64,000 bases of DNA, from assembly GCF_030704535.1 (NCBI RefSeq), contig NC_081806.1, positions 3,545,001-3,609,000 of the forward strand. The letters are read 5' to 3'. Shown here piece by piece: positions 1 through 11,975 of this stretch (its first letter is position 1; each line of letters opens with the position of its first letter). The position numbers and the translations under genes were made by a program. Origin of the DNA: Vitis vinifera (lineage: Eukaryota; Streptophyta; Magnoliopsida; Vitales; Vitaceae). A model generated the notes under the pieces. The model saw nothing but the letters and a program-made list of their open reading frames with translations, did not search any database and had not been told where the DNA came from.

Positions 1-59
1 CCATACCTGGAAAACAGGAACCAATTAATTATGTAAATTTCCATCACGCTTCTTAAAAA

Positions 60-1165
60 ATTCTGTGAAAGTGGAAGAGAGAAGAGGCCAGAAATGGCTC
101 ACATGGCTAGGTGTAAATTGTAATGAAGGCGTGAGTCACGGGGAGAGCAAAGAGAGGTGAATCACATGGCCCAATTCTCCCAAGTATTTCTTTACTACAC
201 TTACGAGCCTATGACTGCCCCCCTCCTTCCCCCACCCCACCATTGAGGGTTTCTGCAACAAGTTGGCAGGGGTGAAGAAAAGTAAGAAACACAAGACCAA
301 GAATAAGATGTGTCACAAAGAACAATTCTTTTGAAGGTGGGGCATAGCTCCATCTAAGACATTAATGGAATTGCGGGTACGTAGGTTTATTATTATTATG
401 TCATTTTTATTAGACAATTCTTGATAAGAAAAGTCATCTCCCTTATTGATTACGTTTGGTACTTGTAGGATAAAATGCTAATGAATACGCTTTCGTGTGG
501 AAGACCTATTTATTATTTCACCCAAATCGCCCCAGATGACGACTTGTTTCTGTCAATGAATTAAGTGCTCCTACACATGATTTGAAAAGGTCAAAAATGA
601 CATTTAAAATATATAAAATCAAGCAACCTATTCTAAATTTCTAATCAAAATATAAAAAGAAAAAGCTGTAATTACCAAAATGACCTAAAACCATTAGAAA
701 AATAATATTTACATAACAATTTAAACAAAATATTGGCTCCACCACTGTTTACAAATGTTTTAAATTTAATTTTTTTTTCTCTTATATTTTCCTTTAAAAT
801 TTTCTCGAGACCCTACATGGCAAAAATGTTGAATTATAGAGTTCAATGTTCTGTGCGTTTTTTGAAATAATTCTCTTATTGAATTTATAATAATAAAAAA
901 ATTAATTCAAGGAAACTCAATTAAAATTTTATTCATTTTTTTTTTCTTTTTTTACGCCGAAAGGTGGAGGTGAAGATGTTGAGAGGCCCAAAAATGGTTT
1001 CACGTGTAGGGTAAGGTTTGGGTGCAAACCATACAGGCGTGAGTGCCGAGGTAGCGAGGTGGATCACATGAAATGAAGCCAACACTTTCTCCACTGGCCC
1101 CCACTCGATCGATGGCCCCCTCCATAACTTGTTGATTAAGGGTTGCATCCATTGTCATGGAGAAA
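60..1165. repeat. Diverged duplicated segment, two copies
   Basis: Two stretches, about 60-290 and 955-1165, share a series of words in the same order. These are a GA-rich start, then AGAGGCC, an AATGG..CACATGG-like block, GGCGTGAGT, a GAGGTG(A/G)ATCACATG block, and an ACAAGTTGG or AACTTGTTG block. About 700 bp of AT-rich DNA separates them. Neither contains a convincing gene; the minus-strand frame at 933-1148 matches no family I know. They may be old copies of a gene flank or of a mobile element. The relationship is seen by eye and not scored. Confidence 0.4.
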
Positions 1166-1899
1166 GAAAGGTTTTGGGAAATGACTCATACGAGGAAAAA
1201 TATCTCCCTTAGAAAAGATATGTTGGATGTTTTAAGATCCTTCCAAACAAACATGTTATGTCTCATGATTTTCAAAATAGACATATTTAATTTATTAAAG
1301 ATACAGTTCCTTCAATAATCACCACCTATAATTATAAATATAGCATCTTTGATTTGTTTGGTGTATTCTTTTTGTTCGGTCTTCATTTCTAGCATTCCAG
1401 TTTAGTCAAATATTAATTCAATCAAGAATTTAAGAGAGCGTAAATCATTAAGTGATTCTTTGTTTCTTATGATTTAAACTGATCATAAGAAAATAATTAT
1501 TATATCATGGGAGATAATCACTTTTATACCTTAAGCATTTGATCGAGACAAAATTTGTGTTAAAAACATTGAGTCGAACTTTAACCTTAATTAACTTATT
1601 GTTTATTAGTTTAATTTTATTGTTTGATTTCAAAATTAGATGTTCAACTACTTTTTAGTTTGAACAATAATTTTAAGACAAATTTGTTTTTATTCATTGT
1701 TAATTTTAATTACATAATAATTTTTTATGAAAATGATCTCTACATCTTTTGTTATATTGCACATGATAAGAAACCTAATAAATTATACAGACTTCAAAAG
1801 GTGGCCATAAAAGATATTATACCTTACAACTCTAAACCTCGCTTGGATCTCATTTGAGAATGCCCCCACATTAAAAGTGGGTAAAATTGATAAGCAAGT

Positions 1900-3430
1900 A
1901 TATGCAGTTGTGGAAGCTTAGAATAGTTCTTACTTCCCATGCAAGAACTATATTTTCAATAGTTTGGATAACACATTATATAACATGCATAGTCTAATAA
2001 AGGTTGTTACGGAACTATGAGGGTTCTTGGAGAAAAAAGTATAAGATAGAGGATGTTAGCTTGAAGAAATTTGTAGTTGACATATTTTTTAAATTCAAAA
2101 TGATAGACTCCAAGATATTTATGAGTTGAGTCTTAAGAACTGCAAATCATTTTGCATGAGATGAAATGTTATTGAGTGGGTCTTTCCAAATTGCAGTTAT
2201 AATGGAAAATTTACCACTCTTATGGAAAGATTTTAAAAATTACTTGAAGTATAAATACAAAGAGATGTGACTAGCTTCAAACAATTGTGAGATTGAGGAT
2301 TGAAGACAACAATCAAATTTCTCACAAAAAAGTTAGGAAAACTTTCTATAAAGTCCAAGGCAAATTTGATAAAGTAGAAAACAAAAAAAAAAGGGATGTA
2401 TTTCGATGAAAGTCCTAATCAAAGGAAAGACAAATTTGAAAATTTAATAAAAAGTACTATGTGTGCAATAAGGTAGGGATTCTTAGTCTAAAGGATAAGA
2501 CAAGAAAATTAAATACATATGATTGGAGAAGAGAAATTGATAAATAATGCATTAGATTTGATTCTTTCTACTACATAGTTTGAAGGTGAACAACTCTAAG
2601 GAATTGTGCATGGACACGGGAACTACTTGCAATGTATGTTCAAATATAAAGATGTTTATTTTCTTATGTACAAATAAATGGAAAGAAGTTATACATAGCT
2701 ATGTCTAAAGTCAAAGGCATAGGAAAGGTGGTATTAAAGATGACTTTAGGAAAGACACTCAATGATGTGTTGTATGTGCTAGATATCCATAAGAATTTAG
2801 TGCATGACTCGTTATAAGAATGGCTTCAAAATGGTCTTCAAATCTAATAAATTGGTATTCACCAGGAATGACATGTATGCGGGCAAAGAATATCGTGCAA
2901 AAGGGTTTGAGATGAATATAATGACTTTATTGTGAGATTTTAGTAATAATAATAAAATTAAATTTTGTGTTTATTTACTTTAGTCTTATAATTTGTGGCA
3001 TAACAAATTAGGATGTGTGAATTTTTATTCTTTGTGAAAATTAAGAAATTTAAATTTATTGTCAAACTTTCATATCAATCTTAGTCATAAGTGTGAAAAC
3101 AAAAATACGAAGAAGCAAGACAATTAGAGAATTTGAAGTACCTTTTCATGAGCTCTCTTTAAAACATGGTATTATTTATCAAACTCCTCACTCACCTTGA
3201 TCAAACGATGTTGTTGAACATAAGAACCAAATATGAAAGGAAATGATGAATGTTATATTGATAAGTTTTGGTTTACCCTATAATTTGGGAGGGGAAGCAA
3301 TTCTTTTGGCATACTACATTTGTGCTAATGATATTAATGCACATGGATTCCTTGTATATGCATTAAACATTTCTTTTTAATTTGTGAAAATACGATCATT
3401 GAATCAAGAAATACCTTTTTTTTTTAAGAA
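1900..3430 (+). mobile_element. Degenerate Ty1-copia retrotransposon (gag to integrase)
   Basis: Read on the plus strand across many stops and frameshifts, this stretch follows copia polyprotein order. A UBN2-type gag remnant lies near 1940-2330, including a word like FKMIDSK and an LWKDFKNYLK-like piece. A zinc-knuckle remnant (YYVCNKVG) lies near 2450-2480. A protease remnant near 2590-2640 has a preserved D-T-G. A pre-integrase part follows (GKVVLKMTLGKTLNDVLYV near 2730-2790, then LWHNKLG near 2995). An integrase remnant at about 3130-3350 has FGLPYNLGGEAILLA in place of the usual GLP.NLWGEA block. No LTRs or reverse transcriptase were found, so the copy is truncated and dead. Family assignment is from recognised polyprotein motifs. 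Confidence 0.8.
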
Positions 3431-4499
3431 CACATTTCCCTATAAAAGCATATCAGAGAAAAATTATCAAAAAAAGAACATATAATATTGATAGTAATAA
3501 TCATCAAAACATTGACAAACCTAAACATAATAAGTTTGATTATTTGACTTATATACATTAAAGAATGAACCCTAGATATTTAAAAAATTAATTTCTACAT
3601 GGTGTTTGCATTTTTGGTTAAATAGAAAAAGTTGAAATATTTAATTTTTTCTATTTAACTAAAAGTAATCGATTAATGTAATTAAATTGAACCTATTGAT
3701 AACAAACTCACTTTAATTATATAGGTCAATATCAATAGATTACTTTAAGCTGAACAATAAAAACTAAAAATAAATAAATACTTACCTTTTTATTCAATCA
3801 AAAAACAAATACGATACTAATAAGCCTTTTAGGTTATAAATGGAATATTAATTGGAAATTGAAAGTCGAAGGAGAAGGATGTAAAAATCACTATTAAAAA
3901 TTTAGATAATTATTTAGAGATTCTTGAATTGCATTTGGTAGGTATTTACTTTGTTATATAATACATTGTCATCAAAAATATTTTTTTATTATTTATATTT
4001 AAAATTAGATTTTTTTTTTCAAACCATTAATGATAAAAATGTTATTATTAGAAGCGTTATGTATTAAAATCCTTGACAAACAATTTATAACAAAATGTTA
4101 CTATGAGATTAAATTCCTTTTCTTGATGCATCCTTGATAATGTATCATTAATCCTCTTATTTACTTCAATCGAATCAATCCACCAATGGTATAGTTACTT
4201 TGAATTGACCTCAAATTGAAATGCTAGAATCAAAATGGATAGGTTACCCTTCTATGATACTATCCCGTTTATATAAATTAATTTTCATTGTCGTCTCAAT
4301 AAAAAAATCTCATACTCCCATGGGGCCATCCCATTAAATTAAATTTTTTTAATTATATTAAAAATAAATATATTTTATAAATAAACATATATTATAATTT
4401 TTGTAACTTATATGATCTGTCCAACTTTATCTCTGAATGATAGAGTTTAATATTAAGAAATCGTGTGTACAATAAAATTTGACATTAAAAAATGCATAT
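3431..4499. other. AT-rich intergenic stretch, nothing recognised
   Basis: This stretch is very AT-rich, with short poly-A and poly-T runs and stops in all frames. I see no gene, RNA or clear repeat boundary. It may include the decayed 3' part of the copia relic to its left. Confidence 0.5.
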
Positions 4500-5870
4500 A
4501 AAATAGGAATTTTCGTCGGACGTTTAAAGATGGAGCGGAGCTGTCACCTATATCTAATTTGAAAGCAATGTGTATTGTTCCAGGCTTCCAGCCATGCATC
4601 TACTGTGCAAACTACAAGTCTACACGGCTGGTGTTGATGCCAGCCACGTAGTACTTGTATCCAAGCTGGCCATCCATAGGAATTTAGAAGGTGGGCATGT
4701 TGGGCTTATCCATAGCCTGATTCCGGATATTTCATATTTGTTTAATCTTCTTCTCGGCTCATTGATTGGGTTGGGACTTGGGACCAAACTTTGTCTTCAG
4801 TCTCTGTGTGTTGGGACGCTTGACAGTTGTTGTTACTTATTGACTGGGAGAAGAAGGATGGACGAGTGTCACTGCAGAATATAAAATAAATCATCCCCCA
4901 CTTCATCCATTCTCTTCCATAGTCCAGCTGTCCCAAATATCGGCTGTAAGCCTGTAACCACCGTCAAGTTCGCCAGCTGCCCCACTTATTATGTTGCCCA
5001 ACTTCTTTCACATATTCCTATGAGATGGTATTGGGTCCCAACACTATTGAGTACGCCTACCGTCACTTCAACCATGAAAAATTCAATTTTTATTGAATCT
5101 CAGGGTGTGGACTCTCATGCTTTTGCTCCCCGAAGCCCAGCCCAAACCCGGTCTCACATGCAATTTAGTTCTCAACGTATTTTCCTTCAATAAGAGCCTT
5201 CGATTTCTGATGAGAAGAACCCCACCTCTACTCTCAGCAGTGAGTCAAAGGCCCACCAACCGTGTAGGTGGTCCAAATATGAAATATCAGAGACTGTGGA
5301 GCCCAGACTTGCACCATCATCCCTCTGTCTCTATCTCCTTCGGCTTCTCTCCAATCCCTTTTGGAAACCACTTTTCCCTTTTTATCTTCTCCTGTGGCAT
5401 TGTCCTTGCCAACAGCTACCCAAATGAAATGATGACCAGAACCTTCCAGCCCCTACGCTATCTCCATGAGCTGTTCATCAGAAAGCGACACCCACTGGCC
5501 AAAGCAGACCTACAGGTGCCGAGCCAACTCAGGCACTCGTGGTCACCAAATTAACCTCGGTATTAGTCCTGAGTCATGACCCCTCTCCACCGGATCATCT
5601 CCGGCATTTCCGAGGATAACCGCAGGCGGTGCAGCGTACCAAACGTTTGTGTCCCATTATTTTCTTGCTTGGAAACTGTTGACCGACACTGCAAAACTCT
5701 TGAACTCAGTTTCTTTCCGCAGTTCCATCAACTTTGTAGACGCATTGGGCTTTCCACGTACATACTCCTGCAGCTGAGACCAGTTTATTCAAATTCTTAT
5801 ACATTATCTAGGAGGAGGCAGAGCTATAGTCATGTTTTAATCTAGTAGGATAGGAGATGACCCATAATCG
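4500..5870. other. Unassigned stretch of higher GC
   Basis: Base composition rises sharply against the flanks. Several moderate open frames occur on the plus strand (4570-4884, 5093-5554, 5576-5845), plus one short frame on the minus strand. None shows a domain, signal peptide or family motif I recognise, and they do not join through obvious splice sites. It could be a decayed gene, a non-coding transcript or gene-flank sequence. Confidence 0.3.
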
Positions 5871-8232
5871 ATCATCATATATAGACACGATCATCATGTA
5901 GAAATTGAGTGAGGATGAGTTTTACACTTTTACTCACCTCTCGAAAGGCATTCTTAAGGGGGAATAAAAAAAACCAAAATTATGTTACCTTTAATAACGT
6001 TTGTTCTCAAAAATTGTTTTCAAAACTATTTTTATAGTGTTTTTTAAAACAAAAATCAATTTAAAAGCATTATCAATATACTTTTTATACTGTCAAATAT
6101 TATTTAAAGACAAACTTTATATTATAGTGTTTATTTTTAACTTTTTTTAATTTTCATCTCATTATTATTTTAAAATAAATTATAAAAATCAAATAAAAAT
6201 AACTAAAATATATTCTCCAAAACATCATATTTTATATTTTCAAAAATAAAACTCTCGAGATAAATAATATTTCCTTAACTTTCATATTAAACTTTATTTT
6301 AAATCATAAGTTTTTTTCAACAAAATCATTCAAACAAACATAAAAACTCCGAGTAAGCTTAAACAAGAGCTAGCTTCTCAAAACCGATTTCCACCATCTA
6401 ATTTCTTGCATATGTTTCATATTAAGCACTACTTGTATTTTTCTAGTAAGACAAAAAGGTGCTTGCTATCAAGTATCAAGAACGAAGGTCTTTTAAGGTA
6501 AAACCCAAAATACAGGCCCAATTACAAAGTTCTGACAACTGTCAAAAGCCATTTGAAATCTGGACCAGTAAAACACTGCTGTTTTGGCGGCCCAAAGTTT
6601 GGACATGAAGGATGTGGAAGAGGCCTATGGTTAAATTAAATATAGAAGTGGGGGTGGGGATGGCATATGGTAATGTAATAGGCTTACATCAATGCAAAAA
6701 GCTAACCAGGAGGATTTTCCAAACCCATTGCATTAATAACTCCTCCCAAATGTTGGAGACATTTTTAATATAAATTTGTACTACTTATTAAAATAGGAGA
6801 TGTTTGTTAACTTTTTCTTTTCAAATATACCCTTAAGTACCAAGAAAATCTATCCATAAATTCATTAATAAATATTAATTTAATCTTAAATTAAATTTAT
6901 ATCATTTTTTAAGGAAGCCGATGAAAATGAAAGAACAAAAAAAGGGATATTAGAGCCTTTCAAGCATTATGATTTTTTTTTTTGAAAAGTTAACTTCTCT
7001 CTTTTACGATTATAAGAATTTAAATATAATTTATGAGTTATATTTTATTTGAAATCATATTTTCACTTTAATTAGTTTTATAAAGAATTTTTATAGATCT
7101 TATGATATATTTTTATTTGTGCTTTTCTCTTAATCGCAAACTTTGATTTGTGTAAAATTTTTTTTGCCCAAAACCACCCTAATAAAAATTTTTAATTTTT
7201 TTTATAATACTATATATATATATATATATAGAGGTTGAGAATAAAATTATAATTTTAAAACCATGATTTTAATATTATAAATATTCATTAGATAAAAAAT
7301 AATCTCTTATATATACTAAGATTTCATTTGGATAGTTTCATGCTTTAACTTAGTTGAAAGCTAAAATTTAAGACAAAGTTATGATTTTTAGAGAAATATT
7401 TTAAATTTTTCACTAAATATGAAAATTTTTAATTTATAAATCCAAATAAAACTTCCAAACCACCTTTTCCTACTTCCATATATTCCTTAATCAATTTAAA
7501 AATAAAACTCTTAAATTTCCAAAAATTGATCCAAATAGAGAATAAATTAAATATATGTTTTTATGGAAATAAATCTTCTATTCCTCCTTTAAATAAATTT
7601 CTCAAAATTTTATAATTTTCCAATATATATATACATGTTGACAGATCAAAACTGAAAATTCTTAAAATATATGCAGATTTTCTTCAAACAATCAATCAAA
7701 GCAATAAACAAAGTCTAAGAGATTCAGAGCAAAAGTCATAACCTCTACATTGGCAATGATCCTCCTTGTCAAGTCTACCTCTAACAAGTAATGATCCTAA
7801 ATTTGCTCCGGGCTGTAAGCCAAAAGTTTGGAATAAACTAGTAATGTTTTTCAAAACCCATCCCATCCGACGAGCTGGCAAATCTTAAAACCATTATTCA
7901 CGGATCATGGGATCATGGATCATTAAGCTGAAACCGTCACCGAAAATATCAAATAATTCTATACTTAATTTGACATTGCAAACCAACCTAACCTTGATGA
8001 GCCTCCTTCCTCAGCATTTCCAGAGAGGGCAGCTCGCTGCGGTTCCACGTTTCCACGGGCAAAAATTACACGTCACGTCTCACGGAGAGGGCTTCCGAGA
8101 AACAACTAGAATGGAGCTTCTAAATATACAATTGGAGCGACACGTGTCGATCATGGCACGCTCCTACCTCGAAAAGCGTTCCTAAGGTGCCCACTGTTCC
8201 TGTCACTATCAATTCTAATCTAAAACGTTTAA
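5871..8232. other. Intergenic DNA downstream of the heat-shock factor gene
   Basis: Mostly AT-rich, with a short TA microsatellite near 7209-7230. The last 500 bp before the heat-shock factor stop are more balanced in composition and probably include its 3' untranslated region. A 61-codon minus-strand frame at 7696-7881 matches nothing I know. Confidence 0.4.
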
Positions 8233-9379
8233 TCAACTGCGGAGTTCTAGCCACGGAGGGTCTTGATGATGATCAGAACTTCCATCCAACGGCTCTGATT
8301 TCACCTCTTGTTGCTGGGTCTGAGCTTCCTTCTCTGACTCCTCCTCTTCATCTCTTCTGACGCGCTTCACGCCGATGGAAACACCGAATAATCGTGGGCT
8401 TAAATCGCCCTCGGCCTTGACGCCACTCTGTCCGGCTTCCACAGGCAACTGTCTCTCCGTCAACAAGTCCAGCGGCCTGCCTTCCGGAATACCTCCTGCG
8501 TCAATTTGGCCGGCGGCGTAGTTTGTCATCAGAGCGAGTATGTTATTACACAAGCCCCTCAACTGCGTTAGTTCCTGAGTTAGTTGCGAGTTCTCCCTCC
8601 TGAGCCGTTCGTTCTCTTCTAGAATCTCAGGCGTACTGGAGCAGCTTGAGGTGCGATGCACCGTAACGGGTACGGTGGCGGGTGATGAGTTCGAAGAGAG
8701 AACTTGTTCATCGCCGGAATTCGTCGGAGACACCGCCCGAGCAACAACGGGAAGGACTGCCGCAACCGTCACCGTCGTCGCTGCAGCGGCAGCCATCGGC
8801 GAGATTTTCCGGCGCTGTATGTCTCGCAAAAGCGCTTTTTCTCCTTTGCGGAAGTAGTCGTTGGCGAACTCCCATCGGTCGGGCACAACCTTACGAAATC
8901 CCTGCAGATTAAAAAGAGAATAAACAAATCATTTAATAAAGCATACTTTCTAAACGGAAGAAAGATCAAACCTTTATCATACGTTTGGTTTCACAGCAAT
9001 AGGAAGAAATAGAAAGAAAGGAAAACTAGGAATCCGCCATATTGTTAGATTCCAAATTTTCTTTTATTTGGCCACAACTTCTAGTAGCATTATCAGTTTC
9101 ACGTATAAGCTTTTCCGGGAGGACACTTACATAAGTGTTTAGCTGTCGAACGAAGCTTGAGAAGTTATTGTGTTTGAAGTACTTCGGAAGCAAATCCCTC
9201 GCAAATTCAGCAGGTCGCCAAACGATGAAGGTTGATCCGTCTTCGTTCCACGAAATAAGATCGTCCACAGCCGGATCGTCCACAAGCTGATATGTTTTCG
9301 TCAGAAACGGCGTCGGGAGCGATCTCTGTGATTCTCCGGCTAGTGATTCGCCGGTCTGTTCAACCGGCAATGGTGCCAT
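8233..9379 (-). CDS. HSFB2: Class B heat-shock transcription factor, HsfB2-like (2 exons)
   Basis: Exon 1 is 9131-9379 and exon 2 is 8233-8901, joined GT-AG (donor GTAAGT, acceptor CTGCAG) to give 305 aa. Residues about 21-114 form the heat-shock factor DNA-binding domain: it starts [15 protein letters not shown], holds [11 protein letters not shown] at the intron, then [14 protein letters not shown]. The intron falls at the family's conserved position after NTY. A coiled-coil oligomerisation region lies at about 174-206 ([17 protein letters not shown]). Residues 254-257 are LFGV, the tetrapeptide of class B repressor-type factors, followed by a basic nuclear-localisation stretch KRVRR (262-266). 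No aromatic/acidic AHA activation motif is seen. The protein should act in the nucleus as a repressor or co-regulator of heat and defence genes. B2a versus B2b cannot be settled here. Confidence 0.95.
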
Positions 9380-10160
9380 GAGCTTCGCTCTCAGATCCGA
9401 ACCCTAAGAAACTGGAACATCTATGAAATTTACTTGTTTAGTCCTTCGACTAAAATTTTTTACATGCTCAAATCAAATTTACTAAAAACGAAAGAAAATA
9501 TCCAACCTCTATTTGCCCCTGAGAAAGGGCAAGAAAATGTGAAAAAAAAAAGTTCATTTTCCAAATTAAATTAGAAAAATCCTAAAGAGAGAGGGAGAGA
9601 ACAACTATCGCCTAACTGAGCCCCAATCAACCACGGTCAGTTATTCACTTTGTCTATGACCAGCAACATATCGCATAACATTCAATATTCCATCTCCTAC
9701 CTCTTGTTTTCTATTTTCATCACAGTTTTCTCACCAACCAAACAAACTACTTAATCAAACTAGACTATTTCTATAGCAAAAAACTATTAAAATCAAATAG
9801 AATTACCTGATAACCTATGCTTACATCCAAAAGAGGAAGAAACACCGAACCAGAAACGATCGCCGGAAAAGAGAGGAGAGAGAAGGTTGGAGAGAGGTGG
9901 GTGTTTTTTTGTGCTGGTTCTAGAAGTTTCTGGGTGGAGTAAATGATGAAGAAAAAGAGAATTCGTGAGTTCGAGAAGGAAAAGGAAAGAAAGGTGAGAA
10001 ATAAAAAAGAAAAAGGAAAAGGGAGGCAAAAAAATTAATAATAAAAAGAGGTGGGGCCCACAAGCACACGAAGGAAGAGAGAGAAAGATAAAAGGATAGG
10101 AAGGTGCGAGAAGGCAGCAATGGTGTTTTCCAGAAGCTTCGTTCTCTATCATTCATTTTT
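9380..10160 (-). promoter_or_regulatory. 5' leader and proximal promoter of the heat-shock factor
   Basis: Read on the minus strand this region is strongly pyrimidine-rich (long CT and T runs about 9890-10090), as is common in plant leaders. No coding exon fits the heat-shock factor. Several ATGs open Phe/Leu/Ser-rich frames that look like low-complexity translation. The transcription start cannot be fixed from sequence alone, so a leader intron is possible. Confidence 0.45.
10128..10140. promoter_or_regulatory. Perfect three-unit heat-shock element
   Basis: The bases TTCCAGAAGCTTC form three alternating units with exact 5-bp spacing (TTC-nn-GAA-nn-TTC), the canonical binding site for a heat-shock factor trimer. 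It lies about 750 bp upstream of the heat-shock factor start codon. The motif is seen; the use as a self- or cross-regulatory site is inferred. Confidence 0.7.
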
Positions 10161-10343
10161 TTTTCCTTTTTTTTTTGAAGAATTTAACCGGTTGTCTTCT
10201 ACGTGTCGGCCATCTGATGGAGTCCAAGCTTAAACTCAAGATAAGGATGTTGAGACTTGAGTGGATGGATGGGGTCCGATTCACTCACCCGGTGGTGAAG
10301 TACACATGATTATGCCCCCAAATTCTAACCTTACCATCTTTGC

Positions 10344-10349
10344 CACGTG
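10344..10349. promoter_or_regulatory. G-box CACGTG
   Basis: A palindromic CACGTG within GCCACGTGTG lies about 965 bp upstream of the heat-shock factor start codon. This is the core for bZIP and bHLH factors (ABRE-type context). A related ACGTGTC word lies at 10201-10207. Function is not shown by sequence alone. Confidence 0.4.
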
Positions 10350-11326
10350 TGAAAGGAATGTGATTGATTGTTTTATTCATCCTACTTATGACATTGAATG
10401 GTTACTTTTGATTAAGCCTTTTGCCTCTGTATTAAATTTTTATATTTGTAATTTTTTTTTATACTTACATATGATAACACAATGACACCGTATAATGTTA
10501 TTCAAAAGTAAACGTGGCCGTATCTACTTTATACTCTCAAATTATAATTTGAATGACCATAATTTTGACTTTTTTTTTTTTATGAAAAAATTAAGGCTTT
10601 TAAAATTTATGGTTGGGTAAATTGATGTTTTAAGTTTGATTAAGATTGATAGTGCATGGGACCATATAAATGTACGACTTTATATAAGATTTAACGTGAT
10701 GACTTACAAGTGTAGACAAAAGAAAAGTGAAAAAATAGACAAATCACTTATAAGTGTCGGACCATTTTAAAGTTTATTATTGAATTTAATCTCTTTTTAT
10801 TCACATCTAACTCAAATAAAATATATCATTTTTGAGTGAAAAATCTTCTTTTAATTTATATGGAACTTTTTAATAAATAAATTATATTTGTAAATAACTT
10901 GGTTATTGTACGTAGAAGTCTAAGATTGTCGATAAAGATCATATCAGACGTTGATAATTTCATTTTTAGTTGGAAATATGATGATATTCTCCCAAAACTC
11001 AATGTTGTATCAAACAAACATGAGGAAAGGGTTGGTGCAGCAATTATGAGATTCCTTTCTGAACAATCGCAAAGAGGAATGATGAGTTGCTTTAAAATAG
11101 AAAGGATCCAAGATTTTGTAAATAATAGAGACCCAATGCATTCATATGATTTTCCACCCTATGTTTGTGGCAAATTGGAACATATAGTCATTATATCGAT
11201 GAAAAAATTGGAATTTGATAACCATGGTTGGCATGACCTTTCTATTTACATTTCTTTATGGGAAGAAGGTGAAAAATCTTCTAAGGGGAATCAGGAGAGA
11301 TGGCTGTAAGAGGCCAAGGGATCATC
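10350..11326. other. Intergenic, no gene recognised
   Basis: AT-rich up to about 10890. A 136-codon plus-strand frame follows at 10899-11309 with no known domain. It runs into the 3' end of the inhibitor-2-like gene on the other strand, whose 3' untranslated region probably occupies part of this stretch. Confidence 0.35.
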
Positions 11327-11975
11327 TTACAGAATCTCTACATCTTGGCCGATCTCTTCACCACCCTCGATCTCTATTGTTCTCAGGCTCTCATCACTGC
11401 CCTCAATCTCTACTGCTCGCTCTTCATCGTTAAGCTCGCTCCTCCGCTCCCTAGAGCTCTTCCCACGCTCATCCTCTGCAGAATCTGCCAAACGAATATC
11501 AACACAATAAGAATTAAATGATTGAAAGAGATAAAATGATCATCCAAGATCTATAAATCTAATATTTCTCATGTTTGGTTTTCAAAGGTAAGCTTTAGAA
11601 CCTCCATCTTGCTCCAAATCACCATCGGCTTCATCCTCGGATGATGTCCAACCCCCAAACTGCCTCTGACCTGAAGCTACCTCATTCAGAGCTCGAATTA
11701 GAGCCTCAGCATGTGCAGAATTATCCTCGAATCCCTCGAAATTTTGTAAAGGAGACACACAACCTGTTAGAAACAAAAGCAAGAATATCCAACGCTAAAT
11801 GGTAAATTTAAGGGCACCTGCAGGAGAAGAAGAAAGTGAAAGCAGATTTACCATTGTCTGCATCAATCATAGTGTTATATGGCGTCTTGGGTTCTGGAAT
11901 TTTCTGCCTTACAGGTTTGCTTTCTTCATATTCACGAATTTTGGCTTCATCCCATGTCACACGATGACCCCTCAT
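11327..11975 (-). CDS. Protein phosphatase 1 inhibitor-2-like protein (3 exons, diverged tail)
   Basis: Exons 11852-11975, 11602-11763 and 11327-11484 give 147 aa with phases closing exactly. Residues 5-8 are RVTW followed by DEA, then KPVRQKIPEPKTPY and MIDAD. These are hallmarks of plant inhibitor-2 (RVxW docking and the TPY phosphorylation site region). The second exon continues with an SP motif, an A-x-A-L-I-R-A-L-N helix and GWTSSEDE. Inhibitor-2 binds and controls the catalytic subunit of phosphatase PP1 in nucleus and cytosol. The C-terminal exon keeps S-x-RERR and DE-R but lacks the usual HYDE/HYNE core that covers the PP1 active site. The exon 2 donor (GAG|GTTCTA) is weak, with an alternative a few codons earlier. 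The gene may be a weakened paralogue or pseudogene. It is divergent from the helicase gene to the right. Confidence 0.75.

Noticed and set aside
933-1148. 71-codon minus-strand frame as a small gene
   Set aside because: It lies within the diverged duplicated segment, ends in a poly-Lys run from A-rich DNA, and shows no conserved feature.
9793-10156. Phe-rich upstream frames on the minus strand before the heat-shock factor, recalling regulatory uORFs of HsfB1/TBF1
   Set aside because: They start upstream of the heat-shock element, so are probably outside the transcript. The Phe/Leu/Ser richness follows directly from the CT-rich DNA.
10899-11309. 136-codon plus-strand frame as a gene
   Set aside because: There is no recognisable domain, it starts in AT-rich DNA, and it overlaps the probable 3' flank of the inhibitor-2-like gene.
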